Below are positions 41,711-50,028 of a stretch of 64,000 nucleotides of DNA, piece by piece. A model generated the notes under the pieces. That model saw only the letters and a program-made list of their open reading frames with translations. It was not told the origin of the DNA and searched no databases. The translations under genes and the position numbers were made by a program. The stretch's first letter is position 1, and the number at the start of each line of letters is the position of its first letter. The stretch comes from Jiangella muralis (GTDB lineage Bacteria; Actinomycetota; Actinomycetes; Jiangellales; Jiangellaceae), in the NCBI RefSeq assembly GCF_001270745.1, contig NZ_KQ434754.1:62001-126000 (forward strand), in the 5' to 3' direction.

Positions 41711-42615
41711 CGGCGTTCGCCGCGGCGCTCGCGGCGGTCCTGGTGCTCGGCGGCGTCCTGGTGATCGTGCTCGGGCTGATCCCGCAGCCGGCCCGGGCCC
41801 GCCCGGCCACGGCTGGTCAGCGGCTCAAGGCGCGGTTCATCGGCATGACTGGCGGCCGGAACTCGGCGGCCCGGCAGTTGCGCATCCTGCTCGGCATCGG
41901 CCTCGCCGGGGGCATGGTCGCCTGGCTGCTCACCGGCTGGCTGATCCTCGTCGTCCTGGTGCCGGCCGCGCTGATCGGCCTGCCCGCGCTGCTCGCCCCG
42001 CCGGCCACGGCAACCCCGGTCGCCAAGCTCGAGGCGATGGAGGAGTGGACGCGGTCGCTGGCCGGCGTGCTCACCGTCGGCGTCGGCCTGGAGCAGGCCA
42101 TCACGGCCACCATGAAGTCGACCCCCGACGCGCTGAGGCCGGAGGTGACGACGCTGGTCGCGCGGCTGCGCGCCCGCTGGGCCACGGTGGCGGCGCTGCG
42201 TGCGTTCGCCGACGACCTCGACGACGCGACCGGCGACCTCATCGCGTCGTCGCTGATCCTCGGTGCGACGCGGCGCGGCGCCGGCCTCGCGGCGGTGCTG
42301 GAGGGCCTGGCGGCGACCGTGGCCCAGGACGTCCAGGTGCGCCGCAAGATCGAGGCCGACCGGTCCAAGCCGCGCACGACCGCCCGCATGGTCACCATCA
42401 TCACGCTGGTCGTGCTCGCCTTCATGACCTTCAACAGCTCCTACATCGAGCCGTACGGGTCGGCCATCGGCCAGATCGTGCTGATCGTCCTGCTCAGCTG
42501 CTACGTGCTGTGCCTGCTGTGGATGCGGCAGATCACCAGGCCCCGGCCGCTGCCGCGGATCATGGGCTGGGACCTGCGCTCGTCCACCGGACCGACCCGG
42601 GCGGAGGCGCGATGA
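41707..42615 (+). CDS. tadB: TadB-like inner-membrane pilus platform protein
   Basis: 302 aa starting at TTG 41707 inside the CpaF stop. TM segments at the N-terminus (AAVLVLGGVLVIVLGLI), at ~60-100 (LLGIGLAGGMVAWLLTG and LILVVLVPAALIGLPALL) and at the C-terminus (IVLIVLLSCYVLCLLWM) flank a cytoplasmic GspF/T2SSF-type domain with MEEWTRSLAGVLTVGVGLEQAI and RRGAGLAAVLEGLAA. It forms, with TadC, the membrane platform on which the TadA ATPase turns. Overlaps tadC by ATGA. Confidence 0.87.
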   Translation: MTAFAAALAAVLVLGGVLVIVLGLIPQPARARPATAGQRLKARFIGMTGGRNSAARQLRILLGIGLAGGMVAWLLTGWLILVVLVPAALIGLPALLAPPATATPVAKLEAMEEWTRSLAGVLTVGVGLEQAITATMKSTPDALRPEVTTLVARLRARWATVAALRAFADDLDDATGDLIASSLILGATRRGAGLAAVLEGLAATVAQDVQVRRKIEADRSKPRTTARMVTIITLVVLAFMTFNSSYIEPYGSAIGQIVLIVLLSCYVLCLLWMRQITRPRPLPRIMGWDLRSSTGPTRAEAR

Positions 42616-43517
42616 TCTGGGAGCTGGGCATCCTCGCCGGCGCGCTGGCCGGGCTCGGCCTGGCGCTGGTGGTGCGCGAACTGGTACCGGCGCAGCCGCA
42701 CCTGCGGGCGACGCTCGGCCGTCTGCACGACACCGGCACCGAGGCCACGCGCGCGCTGGAACCGCAGGCCACCCAGTCCGGCTCGCTGTTCCAGGACCGC
42801 CTCGGCCGGTTCCTCGAACAGCGGCTGCCGACGCTGGTCGGCTTCCGGCTGCCGCGCCAGGAACTGGACCTGCTGCGCATCCCGGCCTATCGCTATTACG
42901 GCGAGAAGGCGCTGTGGGCGCTGCTCGGACTCGCATTCCCGGCGATCCTGACATTGACGCTGGCCATCACCGGCGTCTCGCTGCCGTTCACGGTGCCGGC
43001 GTTCGTCGGCCTGATCCTCGCCGTCGTCATGTGGTTCCTGCCCGACATCGAGACCCGGTCCAAGGCGAACAACGCCCGCGAGGAGTTCACCCGCGCGCTC
43101 GGCGCCTACATCGACCTCGTCGCGCTGGAACGGGCCGGCGGCGCCGGCTCCACCCAGGCGCTCGAGAACGCCGCCGAGGTGGGCGACTCCTGGGTCTTCC
43201 AGCGGCTACGCGAAGAGCTGGCCCGGGCCCGGTGGTCCGGCACCACGCCGTGGGAGGGCCTGCACACGCTCTCGATCCAGCTTGGACTCAGCGACCTCGA
43301 CGACCTCGCCGACATCATGCGGCTGTCCGGCGAAGAGGGCGCCACGGTCTACGAAAGCCTGCGCGCCCGCGCCAGCGGCCTGCGCGACGCCATGCTGTCG
43401 GCCGAGCACGCCCGTGCCAATGCCGACAGCGAACGAATGGTCATGCCCGTCGCACTTCTGGGCGTGGTTTTCATGGCTCTACTGGCGGCTCCCACGGTGA
43501 TGCGTATGCTCGAATGA
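42612..43517 (+). CDS. tadC: TadC-like inner-membrane pilus platform protein
   Basis: 301 aa from ATG 42612. TM segments at the N-terminus (LGILAGALAGLGLALVV), at ~105-140 (ALLGLAFPAILTLTLAI and LPFTVPAFVGLILAVVMWF) and at the extreme C-terminus (MPVALLGVVFMALLAAPTVM). In between is a T2SSF domain with EFTRALGAYIDLVALERAGGAG and LSGEEGATVYESLRARA. Partner of TadB. The operon may pause here: a 124-bp gap with an inverted repeat separates it from the pilin gene. Confidence 0.87.
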   Translation: MIWELGILAGALAGLGLALVVRELVPAQPHLRATLGRLHDTGTEATRALEPQATQSGSLFQDRLGRFLEQRLPTLVGFRLPRQELDLLRIPAYRYYGEKALWALLGLAFPAILTLTLAITGVSLPFTVPAFVGLILAVVMWFLPDIETRSKANNAREEFTRALGAYIDLVALERAGGAGSTQALENAAEVGDSWVFQRLREELARARWSGTTPWEGLHTLSIQLGLSDLDDLADIMRLSGEEGATVYESLRARASGLRDAMLSAEHARANADSERMVMPVALLGVVFMALLAAPTVMRMLE

Positions 43518-43563
43518 CTCTTTGTCCGTAATTTCCTCAGTCAGGAATTCCCCGGTCCTGACA

Positions 43564-43603
43564 CGTCACAGAAGTCTCCCCGGACATGCCTACAACTGTG
43601 ACG
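43564..43603. promoter_or_regulatory. inverted repeat CGTCACAG-N24-CTGTGACG upstream of the pilin gene
   Basis: Perfect 8-bp arms at 43564-43571 and 43596-43603 lie in the 124-bp gap between tadC and the Flp-like gene, 38 bases before the pilin ATG. The gap suggests the abundant pilin has its own promoter here, and TACAAC at 43591 could be a -10 hexamer. The arms could bind a regulator or form a stem in the leader RNA. Confidence 0.45.
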
Positions 43604-43641
43604 GGTCGGGAACAGCCCGCACCCCCGAGAGGAACACGACA

Positions 43642-43842
43642 ATGCTGCAACTCCAGACATGGATGACGGTCCTGTCCGCCGAGCTGCGCGACCGCTACTC
43701 CGAGTTGACCGACCGTCGCCGCGAGCAGGGCGCCACGACGCTCGAGTACGTCGTCATCGCCGCCGCGGTCTTCGTCGCGGCCGTCGCCCTGGTGGGCATC
43801 ATCATCGGCGTCATCAACCGCGAACAAGCGAAGATCCAGTAG
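43642..43842 (+). CDS. Flp-type major pilin candidate
   Basis: 66 aa from ATG 43642 with GAGAGGAAC before it. A hydrophilic leader of ~29 residues ends in REQG, followed by ATTLEYVVIAAAVFVAAVALV. This is the type IVb prepilin pattern: cleavage after Gly and Glu at +5, then a hydrophobic helix. The short polar tail ends in REQAKIQ. Size and position between tadC and the tadE-like genes fit the Flp subunit that polymerises into the Tad pilus. A prepilin peptidase gene is not in this window, so TadV must be encoded elsewhere. Confidence 0.8.
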   Translation: MLQLQTWMTVLSAELRDRYSELTDRRREQGATTLEYVVIAAAVFVAAVALVGIIIGVINREQAKIQ

Positions 43843-43845
43843 TCC

Positions 43846-44280
43846 ATGAGCCGCCGGCCACGTGACGGGCAGCGGCGTCGAGACCGGCGCTGCCTCCCCG
43901 GACGTCCCGAACGAGGCGCGGCGACGCTGGAGCTCGTGGTCCTGTTCCCGGTCGTCCTGCTGATCACCTTCGGCGTCATCGAGGGTGCGTTGTGGTACCA
44001 CGCCCGCAACGTCGCGCTCGCCGCCGCCGAGGAAGGCCTGCGGGTGGCCACCGGCAACGGCGGGTCGCTCGCGTCCGGCGTCGCCGAGGCCCGCTCGTTC
44101 GCCCAGGAGGCGGGCGCCGACGGCGTGCTCAGCAGCGTCACGGTCAGCGGCGACGGTGGCGACGTCGAGGTCACCATCACCGTCGAGGGCTCGTCGCAGA
44201 GTCTGTTCCCCGGCTGGTCTGGGCACCAGGTCTCGCAGTCGGCCAGCGGTCCGGTCGAGCGCTTCACCGGGCCGGGCTGA
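43846..44280 (+). CDS. TadE-like pseudopilin
   Basis: 144 aa, 3 bp after the pilin stop. An Arg-rich leader ends in ERG, followed by AATLELVVLFPVVLLITFGV with the Glu at +5, the TadE-type processing and membrane segment. The remaining ~100 residues form an extracytoplasmic beta-rich domain (SVTVSGDGGDVEVTITVEG). TadE-like minor pilins prime or cap the Flp pilus. Tightly linked with the next two pseudopilin genes. Confidence 0.8.
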   Translation: MSRRPRDGQRRRDRRCLPGRPERGAATLELVVLFPVVLLITFGVIEGALWYHARNVALAAAEEGLRVATGNGGSLASGVAEARSFAQEAGADGVLSSVTVSGDGGDVEVTITVEGSSQSLFPGWSGHQVSQSASGPVERFTGPG

Positions 44281-44281
44281 C

Positions 44282-44719
44282 GTGTCCGCGCAGGAAGCAC
44301 GCAGGGAGCGCGGCTCGGCCACCGTCGAGCTGGCGGTTGTCGCGCCCGGCCTGCTGATGATCATCGCGTTGCTGGTGCTGGGCGGCCGGGTCACCATCGC
44401 CGGTGGCTCGGTCGAGCACGCCGCCGCCGAGGCCGCGCGCACCGCGTCCATCGCCCGCACCGAGAGCGACGCGCTGCTGCAGGGCCGCAACGCCGCCGAG
44501 GCGTCGCTGCAGCGGCAGGACCTCCAGTGCGTCGGCGGGCCATCCGTCCAGATCGACACCAGCCAGTTCAGCCGCCCGCCGGGTGAGCCGGCCACGGTGT
44601 CGGCCACGGTCACCTGCCGGGTCCAGCTGTCCGACCTCGCCATCCCCGGGCTGCCCGGCTCGCGGGAGATCACCGAGACGGTCGACAGCCCGCTCGACAC
44701 CTACCGGATGCGCCGATGA
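44282..44719 (+). CDS. second TadE-like pseudopilin
   Basis: 145 aa from GTG 44282, 1 bp after the preceding stop. The pattern repeats: RRERG, then SATVELAVVAPGLLMIIALLVL, with Glu at +5 and one TM segment, then ~105 extracytoplasmic residues with two Cys (LQCVGG and VTCRV) that could pair. The start lacks a clear ribosome-binding site, so translation probably couples to the upstream gene. The stop overlaps the next start (ATGA). Confidence 0.77.
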   Translation: MSAQEARRERGSATVELAVVAPGLLMIIALLVLGGRVTIAGGSVEHAAAEAARTASIARTESDALLQGRNAAEASLQRQDLQCVGGPSVQIDTSQFSRPPGEPATVSATVTCRVQLSDLAIPGLPGSREITETVDSPLDTYRMRR

Positions 44720-45147
44720 CGGCCCGGGCGCTGCGCTCCGACCGCGAACAGGGCGCCGTCGCGATCTTCGCGGTGGTCATCGTCATGGCGTTGTTCCTGG
44801 CCATCGGACTGGTCGTCGACGGCGGCGGCAAGATCCGGGCCATGCAGCGGGCCAATGCCGTCGCCGCCGAGGCCGCACGTACGGCGGCGCAGGCGGTCAT
44901 CATCGACGGCGACGGCGCGGGCCACCCGACCATCGACTTCGCCCGGGCCTGCACCGCCGCCAGTAGCTACGTCACGGCGGCGGGCGGCCAGCCCACCGAC
45001 TGCCGCCGCGTCAACGACACCACGGTGCAGGTCGACACCGCCATCACCTACGACAACGTCTTCCTGTCCCTGATCGGGCAGCCGACGTCCCAGGCCACTG
45101 GCAGCGCGCAGGCCCGCCTCGCGCGCGGAGTCGGTACGGAACAGTGA
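44716..45147 (+). CDS. TadG-like pseudopilin (Rv3660c/TadE-neighbour type)
   Basis: 143 aa. REQGAVAIFAVVIVMALFLAIGLVVDGGGKI is the typical start of TadG-type proteins (the longest run quoted here is broken as REQGAVAIFAV / VIVMALFLAIGLVVDGGGK): a leader ending in Gly, a single TM helix and the VVDGGGK motif. The ~95-residue extracytoplasmic part has two Cys (RACTAAS and TDCRRV). It is short for TadG, which often has a vWA domain. Last pilin-like gene; the following regulator gene starts just after its stop. Confidence 0.77.
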   Translation: MTARALRSDREQGAVAIFAVVIVMALFLAIGLVVDGGGKIRAMQRANAVAAEAARTAAQAVIIDGDGAGHPTIDFARACTAASSYVTAAGGQPTDCRRVNDTTVQVDTAITYDNVFLSLIGQPTSQATGSAQARLARGVGTEQ

Positions 45148-45158
45148 GGAGTACCCCC

Positions 45159-48100
45159 GTGCCTCGAACCCATCGAACCGCCCGCCCCCGGCGTAGGACC
45201 GCATCGGTCCTGCGTGGTCTGGGAGCGTTGGTCGTCATCGTCGCGGTCCTGGTCGGCATCCCGCTCGCACTGGTCGCCGTCGCCGGCAACCCCTTCCCCG
45301 GCTCCGTGCCCAGCTGGGACGACGTCACGTCCGCGCTCACCGAGCCCGACGACGGGTCGCTGTTCCTGCAGGCGCTGGTCGTGATCGGCTGGCTGGGCTG
45401 GCTCACCTTCGCCGCCGGCCTGCTGGTCGAGATCCCGGCCGCGCTGAGCGGCCGCAAGGCGCCACGGCTGCCCGTCCTGCGGGTCCAGCAGCGCGCCGCC
45501 GCCGGCCTGGTCGCCGCCGTCGCCGCCGTGTTCGTCGTCGGGCCGGTCGGGGTGGCCACGGCCGCCGAGCCGGTGCAGCCGCCCGCGCAGCAGCCGGCCC
45601 CGGCCACGACGACGCCGACGCCGGCCGCGTCCGAGGTGACGACGGCCGAGGCGGCTCCCGCGGCGGCCGCCCAGCCGGCCACGGTGCAGCGCACGCACAC
45701 CGTCCAGCGCGGCGAGTCGCTGTGGCGCATCGCCGAGCAAGAGCTGGGCGACGGCGCGCGCTGGCCCGAGATCGCCGAGCTCAACTACGGAGCTCCGCAG
45801 CCCGGCGGCCGCGTGCTCGACAACACGCACTGGATCGATCCCGGCTGGCAGCTGCTGCTGCCGCCCGAGCCCGCACCGTCCGCCGTCCCGGTCGCCGATA
45901 CCGGCGCCACCACGCACGTCGTGGCCGAGGGCGACACACTGTGGGGCATCGCCGAGCAGCGGCTGGGCGACGGCGCGCGCTATCCCGAACTGGTCGAGGC
46001 GTCCCGCGACACCGTCCAGCCCGACGGCGGCCGGCTCACCGACCCCGACCTCATCCGGCCGGGCTGGACCATCACCGTCCCGGGCGCCGCGGGAACGCCG
46101 CCGGTGGTCGGCGACCCGGTGTCGCGCGAGCCGGTCGAGCCGCCGGCCGAAGAGCCGGTCCAGCCGCCCGCTCCGGAGCAGCCCCAGGAGGAGGCACCGG
46201 TCGAGGAGGCACCCGCCGAGGAGCAGCCGCCGGCCGAGGAGCCGGTGCAACCGCCGGCCGCCGAGCAGCCCGACGACGCCGAACTGGGCGACTCCGCGAC
46301 CCAGGCCGTCGGCGACGGCGTCGACCTGCCGATCCGCACCGCCACCGGCGTCGGCGCCCTGCTGGCCGCCGGGGTGCTGGCCTTCCTCGCCGCCCGGCGC
46401 CGGTCCCAGCAGCGACGACGCGAGCCCGGCGAGCGCATCGCCATGCCCGTCGGCGCGGCCGCCGAGACCGAGCGCGAGCTGCGCGGCGTCGCCGACCCGA
46501 TGAGCGTCGAGGTGGTCGACGTCGCGCTGCGCGGGCTGGCCGCCGACTGCGCCCAGCGCGGGGTGTCGCTGCCGCCGCTGCGCATCGCGCGGCTCACGTC
46601 CGAGCAGTTCGAGCTGTACCTCGCCGACGAGGCCGTGCTGCCGCCGCCGTTCGTCGCGACCGAGCAGGCGCACGTGTGGCTGCTGCCGGCCGCCGCCGGA
46701 CGCGCCTTCGATGCCGCCGAGCTGCGCGACGTGCCGGCGCCGTACCCGAGCCTGGTCACCGTCGGGCACGGCCCCGAGGACGGCCACCTGCTGCTCGACC
46801 TCGAGCGGCTCGGCACCCTCGCCGTCGTCGGCGACCGCGAGGCGTCCCGCGAGGTGCTGGCCGCGCTCGCCGTCGAGCTGGCCACCAGCCCGTGGGCCGA
46901 CGACCTCCAGGTCACGCTGGTCGGCACCTGCCCCGAACTGGCCAGCGGCCTCGACACCGGCCGCATCCGCTACCTGCCGACGGTCGGCAGCCTGCTCACC
47001 GAGCTGAGCACGCGGGCCCGGCACGACCGCGTGGCGATGGCCGAGTCGGGCGCCTACTCCCTCGACGACGCGCGCGCCCGCGGGGTCGCCGTCGCCGCGT
47101 GGACGCCCGAGATCGTGCTGCTCGGCGAGCCGCTCGGGCCCGACCAGGACACCCAGCTGGCCGAGCTGGTGCAGTCACTGCCCCGGGTCGCCGTCGCGGC
47201 CGTCACCAGCGGCCACGGCGCCGTGGGGCAGTGGTCTCTGGAGCTGGCCGCCGGCGAGGCCGACGCTGCCGTCCTGCAGCCGGTGGGCGTCGACGTCCAG
47301 CCGCAGCGGCTCGACCACCACCAGTACCGCCAGATCCTGGAGCTGCTGGGCGTCACCACGCAGCCGGCCCGGCCGTGGATCGACGCCGGTGGCCGACCGG
47401 CCGACGAGCCCGAGCCGGGCGACGTCGGTCCCGGCCTGCTGGAGAGCCTCGAGGCCGACTTCGACCGCCTGGCCGCGCCCGAGCCGGCGTCCGAGCCGGT
47501 GGACGACGAGCCGCCCGCGACGCCCGTCGCAGACCTCGCGGCCGGGAGCCCCGCCCCGGCTCCGGTGCCGGGCGACGGGCCCACCGTCCTGCTGCTCGGG
47601 CCGGTCGAGGTCGACGACGCCGGAGGGCCGGTCGAGCAGTCCAAGTACCGCCAGCTCACCGAGATCGCCGCGTTCATCGCGCTGCATCCCGGCCTCGGGC
47701 ACGCCGCGCTCGACGACGCCATGTGGCCGGGCAGCCGCGTCACCCAGAACACCCGCAACACCGCCATCTCCAAGCTTCGCCGCTGGTTCGGCCGCGACAC
47801 CCACGGCGACGACTACCTGCCGCGGGTCGACACCGGGTACAGGTTCCACCCCGGCGTCACCACCGACTGGGACGAGTGGCGCCAACTGGTCGGCGACGAC
47901 CCCGCGCTGGCCGGCACCCAGCAGCTGGTCGCGGCGCTGGACCTGGTCCGCGGCCAGCCGTTCACCGGCGTCAACCCGCGCCGCTACGGCTGGGCCGAGC
48001 ACCTCAAGCAGGAGATGATCGCGGCCATCGTCGACACCGCGCACGAGCTGGCCCAGCGCGCCCTCCGCGGCGGCGACGCCCACCTCGCCCGCAAGGCGTC

Positions 48101-48323
48101 GACCATCGGCCTGCAGGTCGAGCCCGGCATGGAGCTGCTGTGGCGCGACCGCATCAAGGCCGAGCACCTGGCCGGCAACCGGCTCGGCATCGACGACGCC
48201 ATCGCCCGCATGACCGCCATCAGCGCCGACCTCGGCGACGACCTCGAGGTCGCCACCGTCCGGTTGATCGCCGAGCTGACCAGCCCCGCGCCGGAACACA
48301 CCGGCGTGCCGGAACGCCTCTAA
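45159..48323 (+). CDS. membrane LysM + BTAD (SARP-type) transcription-regulator-like protein
   Basis: 1054 aa from GTG 45159, chosen because GAGGAG lies 8 bases before it (GTG 45144, overlapping the upstream stop, is also possible). N-terminal TM segments (~20-125) precede a Pro/Ala linker and two LysM domains (HTVQRGESLWRIAEQELGDG ~178 and HVVAEGDTLWGIAEQRLGDG ~255). Then follow a Pro/Glu-rich linker, another TM (~390-410), a large cytoplasmic region, and at the C-terminus a winged-helix plus BTAD domain (~810-1050; NTRNTAISKLRRWFG … VDTGYRFHPGV). It could sense wall status and act on gene expression from the membrane. Function inferred. Confidence 0.82.
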   Translation: MPRTHRTARPRRRTASVLRGLGALVVIVAVLVGIPLALVAVAGNPFPGSVPSWDDVTSALTEPDDGSLFLQALVVIGWLGWLTFAAGLLVEIPAALSGRKAPRLPVLRVQQRAAAGLVAAVAAVFVVGPVGVATAAEPVQPPAQQPAPATTTPTPAASEVTTAEAAPAAAAQPATVQRTHTVQRGESLWRIAEQELGDGARWPEIAELNYGAPQPGGRVLDNTHWIDPGWQLLLPPEPAPSAVPVADTGATTHVVAEGDTLWGIAEQRLGDGARYPELVEASRDTVQPDGGRLTDPDLIRPGWTITVPGAAGTPPVVGDPVSREPVEPPAEEPVQPPAPEQPQEEAPVEEAPAEEQPPAEEPVQPPAAEQPDDAELGDSATQAVGDGVDLPIRTATGVGALLAAGVLAFLAARRRSQQRRREPGERIAMPVGAAAETERELRGVADPMSVEVVDVALRGLAADCAQRGVSLPPLRIARLTSEQFELYLADEAVLPPPFVATEQAHVWLLPAAAGRAFDAAELRDVPAPYPSLVTVGHGPEDGHLLLDLERLGTLAVVGDREASREVLAALAVELATSPWADDLQVTLVGTCPELASGLDTGRIRYLPTVGSLLTELSTRARHDRVAMAESGAYSLDDARARGVAVAAWTPEIVLLGEPLGPDQDTQLAELVQSLPRVAVAAVTSGHGAVGQWSLELAAGEADAAVLQPVGVDVQPQRLDHHQYRQILELLGVTTQPARPWIDAGGRPADEPEPGDVGPGLLESLEADFDRLAAPEPASEPVDDEPPATPVADLAAGSPAPAPVPGDGPTVLLLGPVEVDDAGGPVEQSKYRQLTEIAAFIALHPGLGHAALDDAMWPGSRVTQNTRNTAISKLRRWFGRDTHGDDYLPRVDTGYRFHPGVTTDWDEWRQLVGDDPALAGTQQLVAALDLVRGQPFTGVNPRRYGWAEHLKQEMIAAIVDTAHELAQRALRGGDAHLARKASTIGLQVEPGMELLWRDRIKAEHLAGNRLGIDDAIARMTAISADLGDDLEVATVRLIAELTSPAPEHTGVPERL

Positions 48324-49237
48324 CGACTGCGCACCAGCGCCTGGATCTCGCCGACCGGGACGACGGTGCCGTTCCAGGGGCTCTCCAGGGTGTCGGGCAC
48401 GCCCGGCAGGCTCACCTCGACGCCGCCCATGGTGAAGATGACGTCGTAGACGAGGCGGGCCTGCGCGGCGAAAGCAGGGCGGCCGTCGAGATCCTGGGCG
48501 GTCTGCTCGTGCGACATCTCCAGGTAGACGTGCTCGCAGGCGTTCGAGCGCAGGTCGGGGTCGCAGTCGAAGGTGTCGGACCCGTCGCCGGGGTCGATCT
48601 CGACGTGGCTGAGCGTGCCGGTGGCCTGCAGCGGGCCGGCCACGCTGCCGATGATGTCGCCGTCGCCGAGGCCGTCGAGCAGGTAGCGGGTGTCGGCGCC
48701 GACGTAGGTCATGCCGGCCGGGCGGAAGGTCATGGTGAACGCCGGCGTCTCCAGCCGGCCCAGCGCCTGCCAGCCGAGGCCGGGAATGGAGCCCTCGTAG
48801 GGCTTGACCCAGCGCCATCGTCTCTCGATCTCCTGCTGACCGGGCACGCGGCACTCGACGAACGTGAAGATGTGCTCCGGGCTGGGCCGGGTCTCCTCCG
48901 GCGGCCACTCGTCCTCGGGCAGTGGCGACGGGATGTCGGCCCGGCAGGCCTTCGTGCCGAGGCAGAACTCGTCGTACGGCTCCTCGGTGAGGTCGCAGCG
49001 CGGGCCGTTGGTGCCGGAGTCGCCGTCCTCGCCGCTGTCGTCCTCGTCGGGGTCGGGACAGATGTTGACGTACTCGAAGACACCCGGGCTGACCTCGATG
49101 AAGACGTAGCAGGGGTCGTTGGCGGGGTCGACGCCGCGCACGCCGGCCGCCTGGCCGGGTGCGATGCTGCCGAGCAGGCCGACCAGCAGGACGGCGACGG
49201 CCGTCAGGACCTGGGACACGCGTCGGGGGGTCAGCAT
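48320..49237 (-). CDS. exported protein of unknown function
   Basis: 305 aa from ATG 49237, preceded by GGAGGG. Signal peptide MLTPRRVSQVLTAVAVLLVG… ends near APGQAAG. The mature part is acidic, with ~8 Cys in pairs (DPCYVF/NICPD, PRCDLT/EFCLGTKAC, TFDCDPD/NACEHV), suggesting disulfides. The central RRWRWVKPYEGSIPGLGW and IDPGDGSDTFDC hint at a PKD-like beta domain. It ends convergently with the LysM-BTAD gene, their stop codons overlapping. Linked to the following lipoprotein gene by a 7-base overlap. Perhaps a surface partner of the Tad pilus (context only). Confidence 0.68.
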   Translation of the reverse strand: MLTPRRVSQVLTAVAVLLVGLLGSIAPGQAAGVRGVDPANDPCYVFIEVSPGVFEYVNICPDPDEDDSGEDGDSGTNGPRCDLTEEPYDEFCLGTKACRADIPSPLPEDEWPPEETRPSPEHIFTFVECRVPGQQEIERRWRWVKPYEGSIPGLGWQALGRLETPAFTMTFRPAGMTYVGADTRYLLDGLGDGDIIGSVAGPLQATGTLSHVEIDPGDGSDTFDCDPDLRSNACEHVYLEMSHEQTAQDLDGRPAFAAQARLVYDVIFTMGGVEVSLPGVPDTLESPWNGTVVPVGEIQALVRSR

Positions 49238-49782
49238 GTGATGGTCCCTCCAGGTTCGATCGCTTCGCCGATGAGCCACGAACCGCCGGCCTCGACGACC
49301 TCGTACACCACGGGATGCGGCGTCAACTGCTCCTCGGCCGGCGGGATGGCCTCGCCACTGGTGAGCTGCGGGGTCCACGCGGACTCGTCCATGCAGGCGC
49401 TGACGACCCCGGACCGGTCGACGACCTGGACGTTGACATCGCTGATGACTGGCTCGCCGACCCGGACGATGCCTTGGTCGGCATAGCGCGACGCGATGCC
49501 GGCGTTGAACTCGACCGTCTCGTCGGTGGCCAGGCCCTCGAACAGCGCGGCGGGATCGTCGGCCGCGCCGCTCTGCGCCTCGACGACCGCACCGATGAAC
49601 CGTTCGAAGACCGTTCGGATCTGCTCTTCTGCCTGCGCGGCAGCGTCTTGCGTGACGGTGGCCGTGGGCGTGGGGGACGCGGGATCGCCGGTGCCGTCGT
49701 CGCCGCTGCATGCGACCACGACTGCGAAGCTCACCAAGCCGACCGTGAAGCGCCAGCCCGTCCGGGGAAACGAGCCGCTCAT
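49231..49782 (-). CDS. putative lipoprotein with NTF2-like domain
   Basis: 183 aa from ATG 49782. The start places a Arg-containing n-region (MSGSFPRTGWRF), a hydrophobic core (TVGLVSFAVVVA) and a Cys in VVVACSGDD that resembles a lipobox. A Thr/Pro linker leads to a ~110-residue domain (EEQIRTVFERFIGAVVEA … PVISDVNVQVVDRSG … VYEVVEAGGSWLIGEA) with the helix-then-strands order of NTF2-like folds. It ends in Cys. Co-transcribed with the exported-protein gene downstream. Function unknown. Confidence 0.68.
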   Translation of the reverse strand: MSGSFPRTGWRFTVGLVSFAVVVACSGDDGTGDPASPTPTATVTQDAAAQAEEQIRTVFERFIGAVVEAQSGAADDPAALFEGLATDETVEFNAGIASRYADQGIVRVGEPVISDVNVQVVDRSGVVSACMDESAWTPQLTSGEAIPPAEEQLTPHPVVYEVVEAGGSWLIGEAIEPGGTITC

Positions 49783-49944
49783 GCAGGGACAATAGCGATC
49801 AAGACATGACAGCGGCAACAGGAACGGCATGAACGGCCGGTGTCGTTTCCGCTGGCTGCGCCGGAAATCCGGATGGACCACAGGGCGGTTGCGACCGCCC
49901 GCTGTGGGTAGAATCGGCGCGAGCTGTGGCGGAGGGTTGTGCGG

Positions 49945-49958
49945 GTTCCACGTGAAAC
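49945..49958. promoter_or_regulatory. parS: parS-like site, one mismatch
   Basis: GTTCCACGTGAAAC differs by one base from the actinobacterial/bacillar parS core GTTTCACGTGAAAC. It lies in the gap between the lipoprotein gene and the CwlM-like gene, about 4.6 kb from the perfect site in parB. Position near oriC and parAB supports a real, perhaps weaker, ParB site. Confidence 0.65.
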
Positions 49959-50028
49959 GGGAACCGACGGAGCTGGTACGTCGTACAGCCCGATGTCAGA
50001 ACCTCGGCCAGGGAAGGACCACCCCCGG

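Noticed and set aside
45144-45158. Earlier GTG start (45144) for the LysM-BTAD gene
   Set aside because: It has no Shine-Dalgarno site, whereas GAGGAG lies eight bases before GTG 45159; still possible by coupling with the preceding stop.
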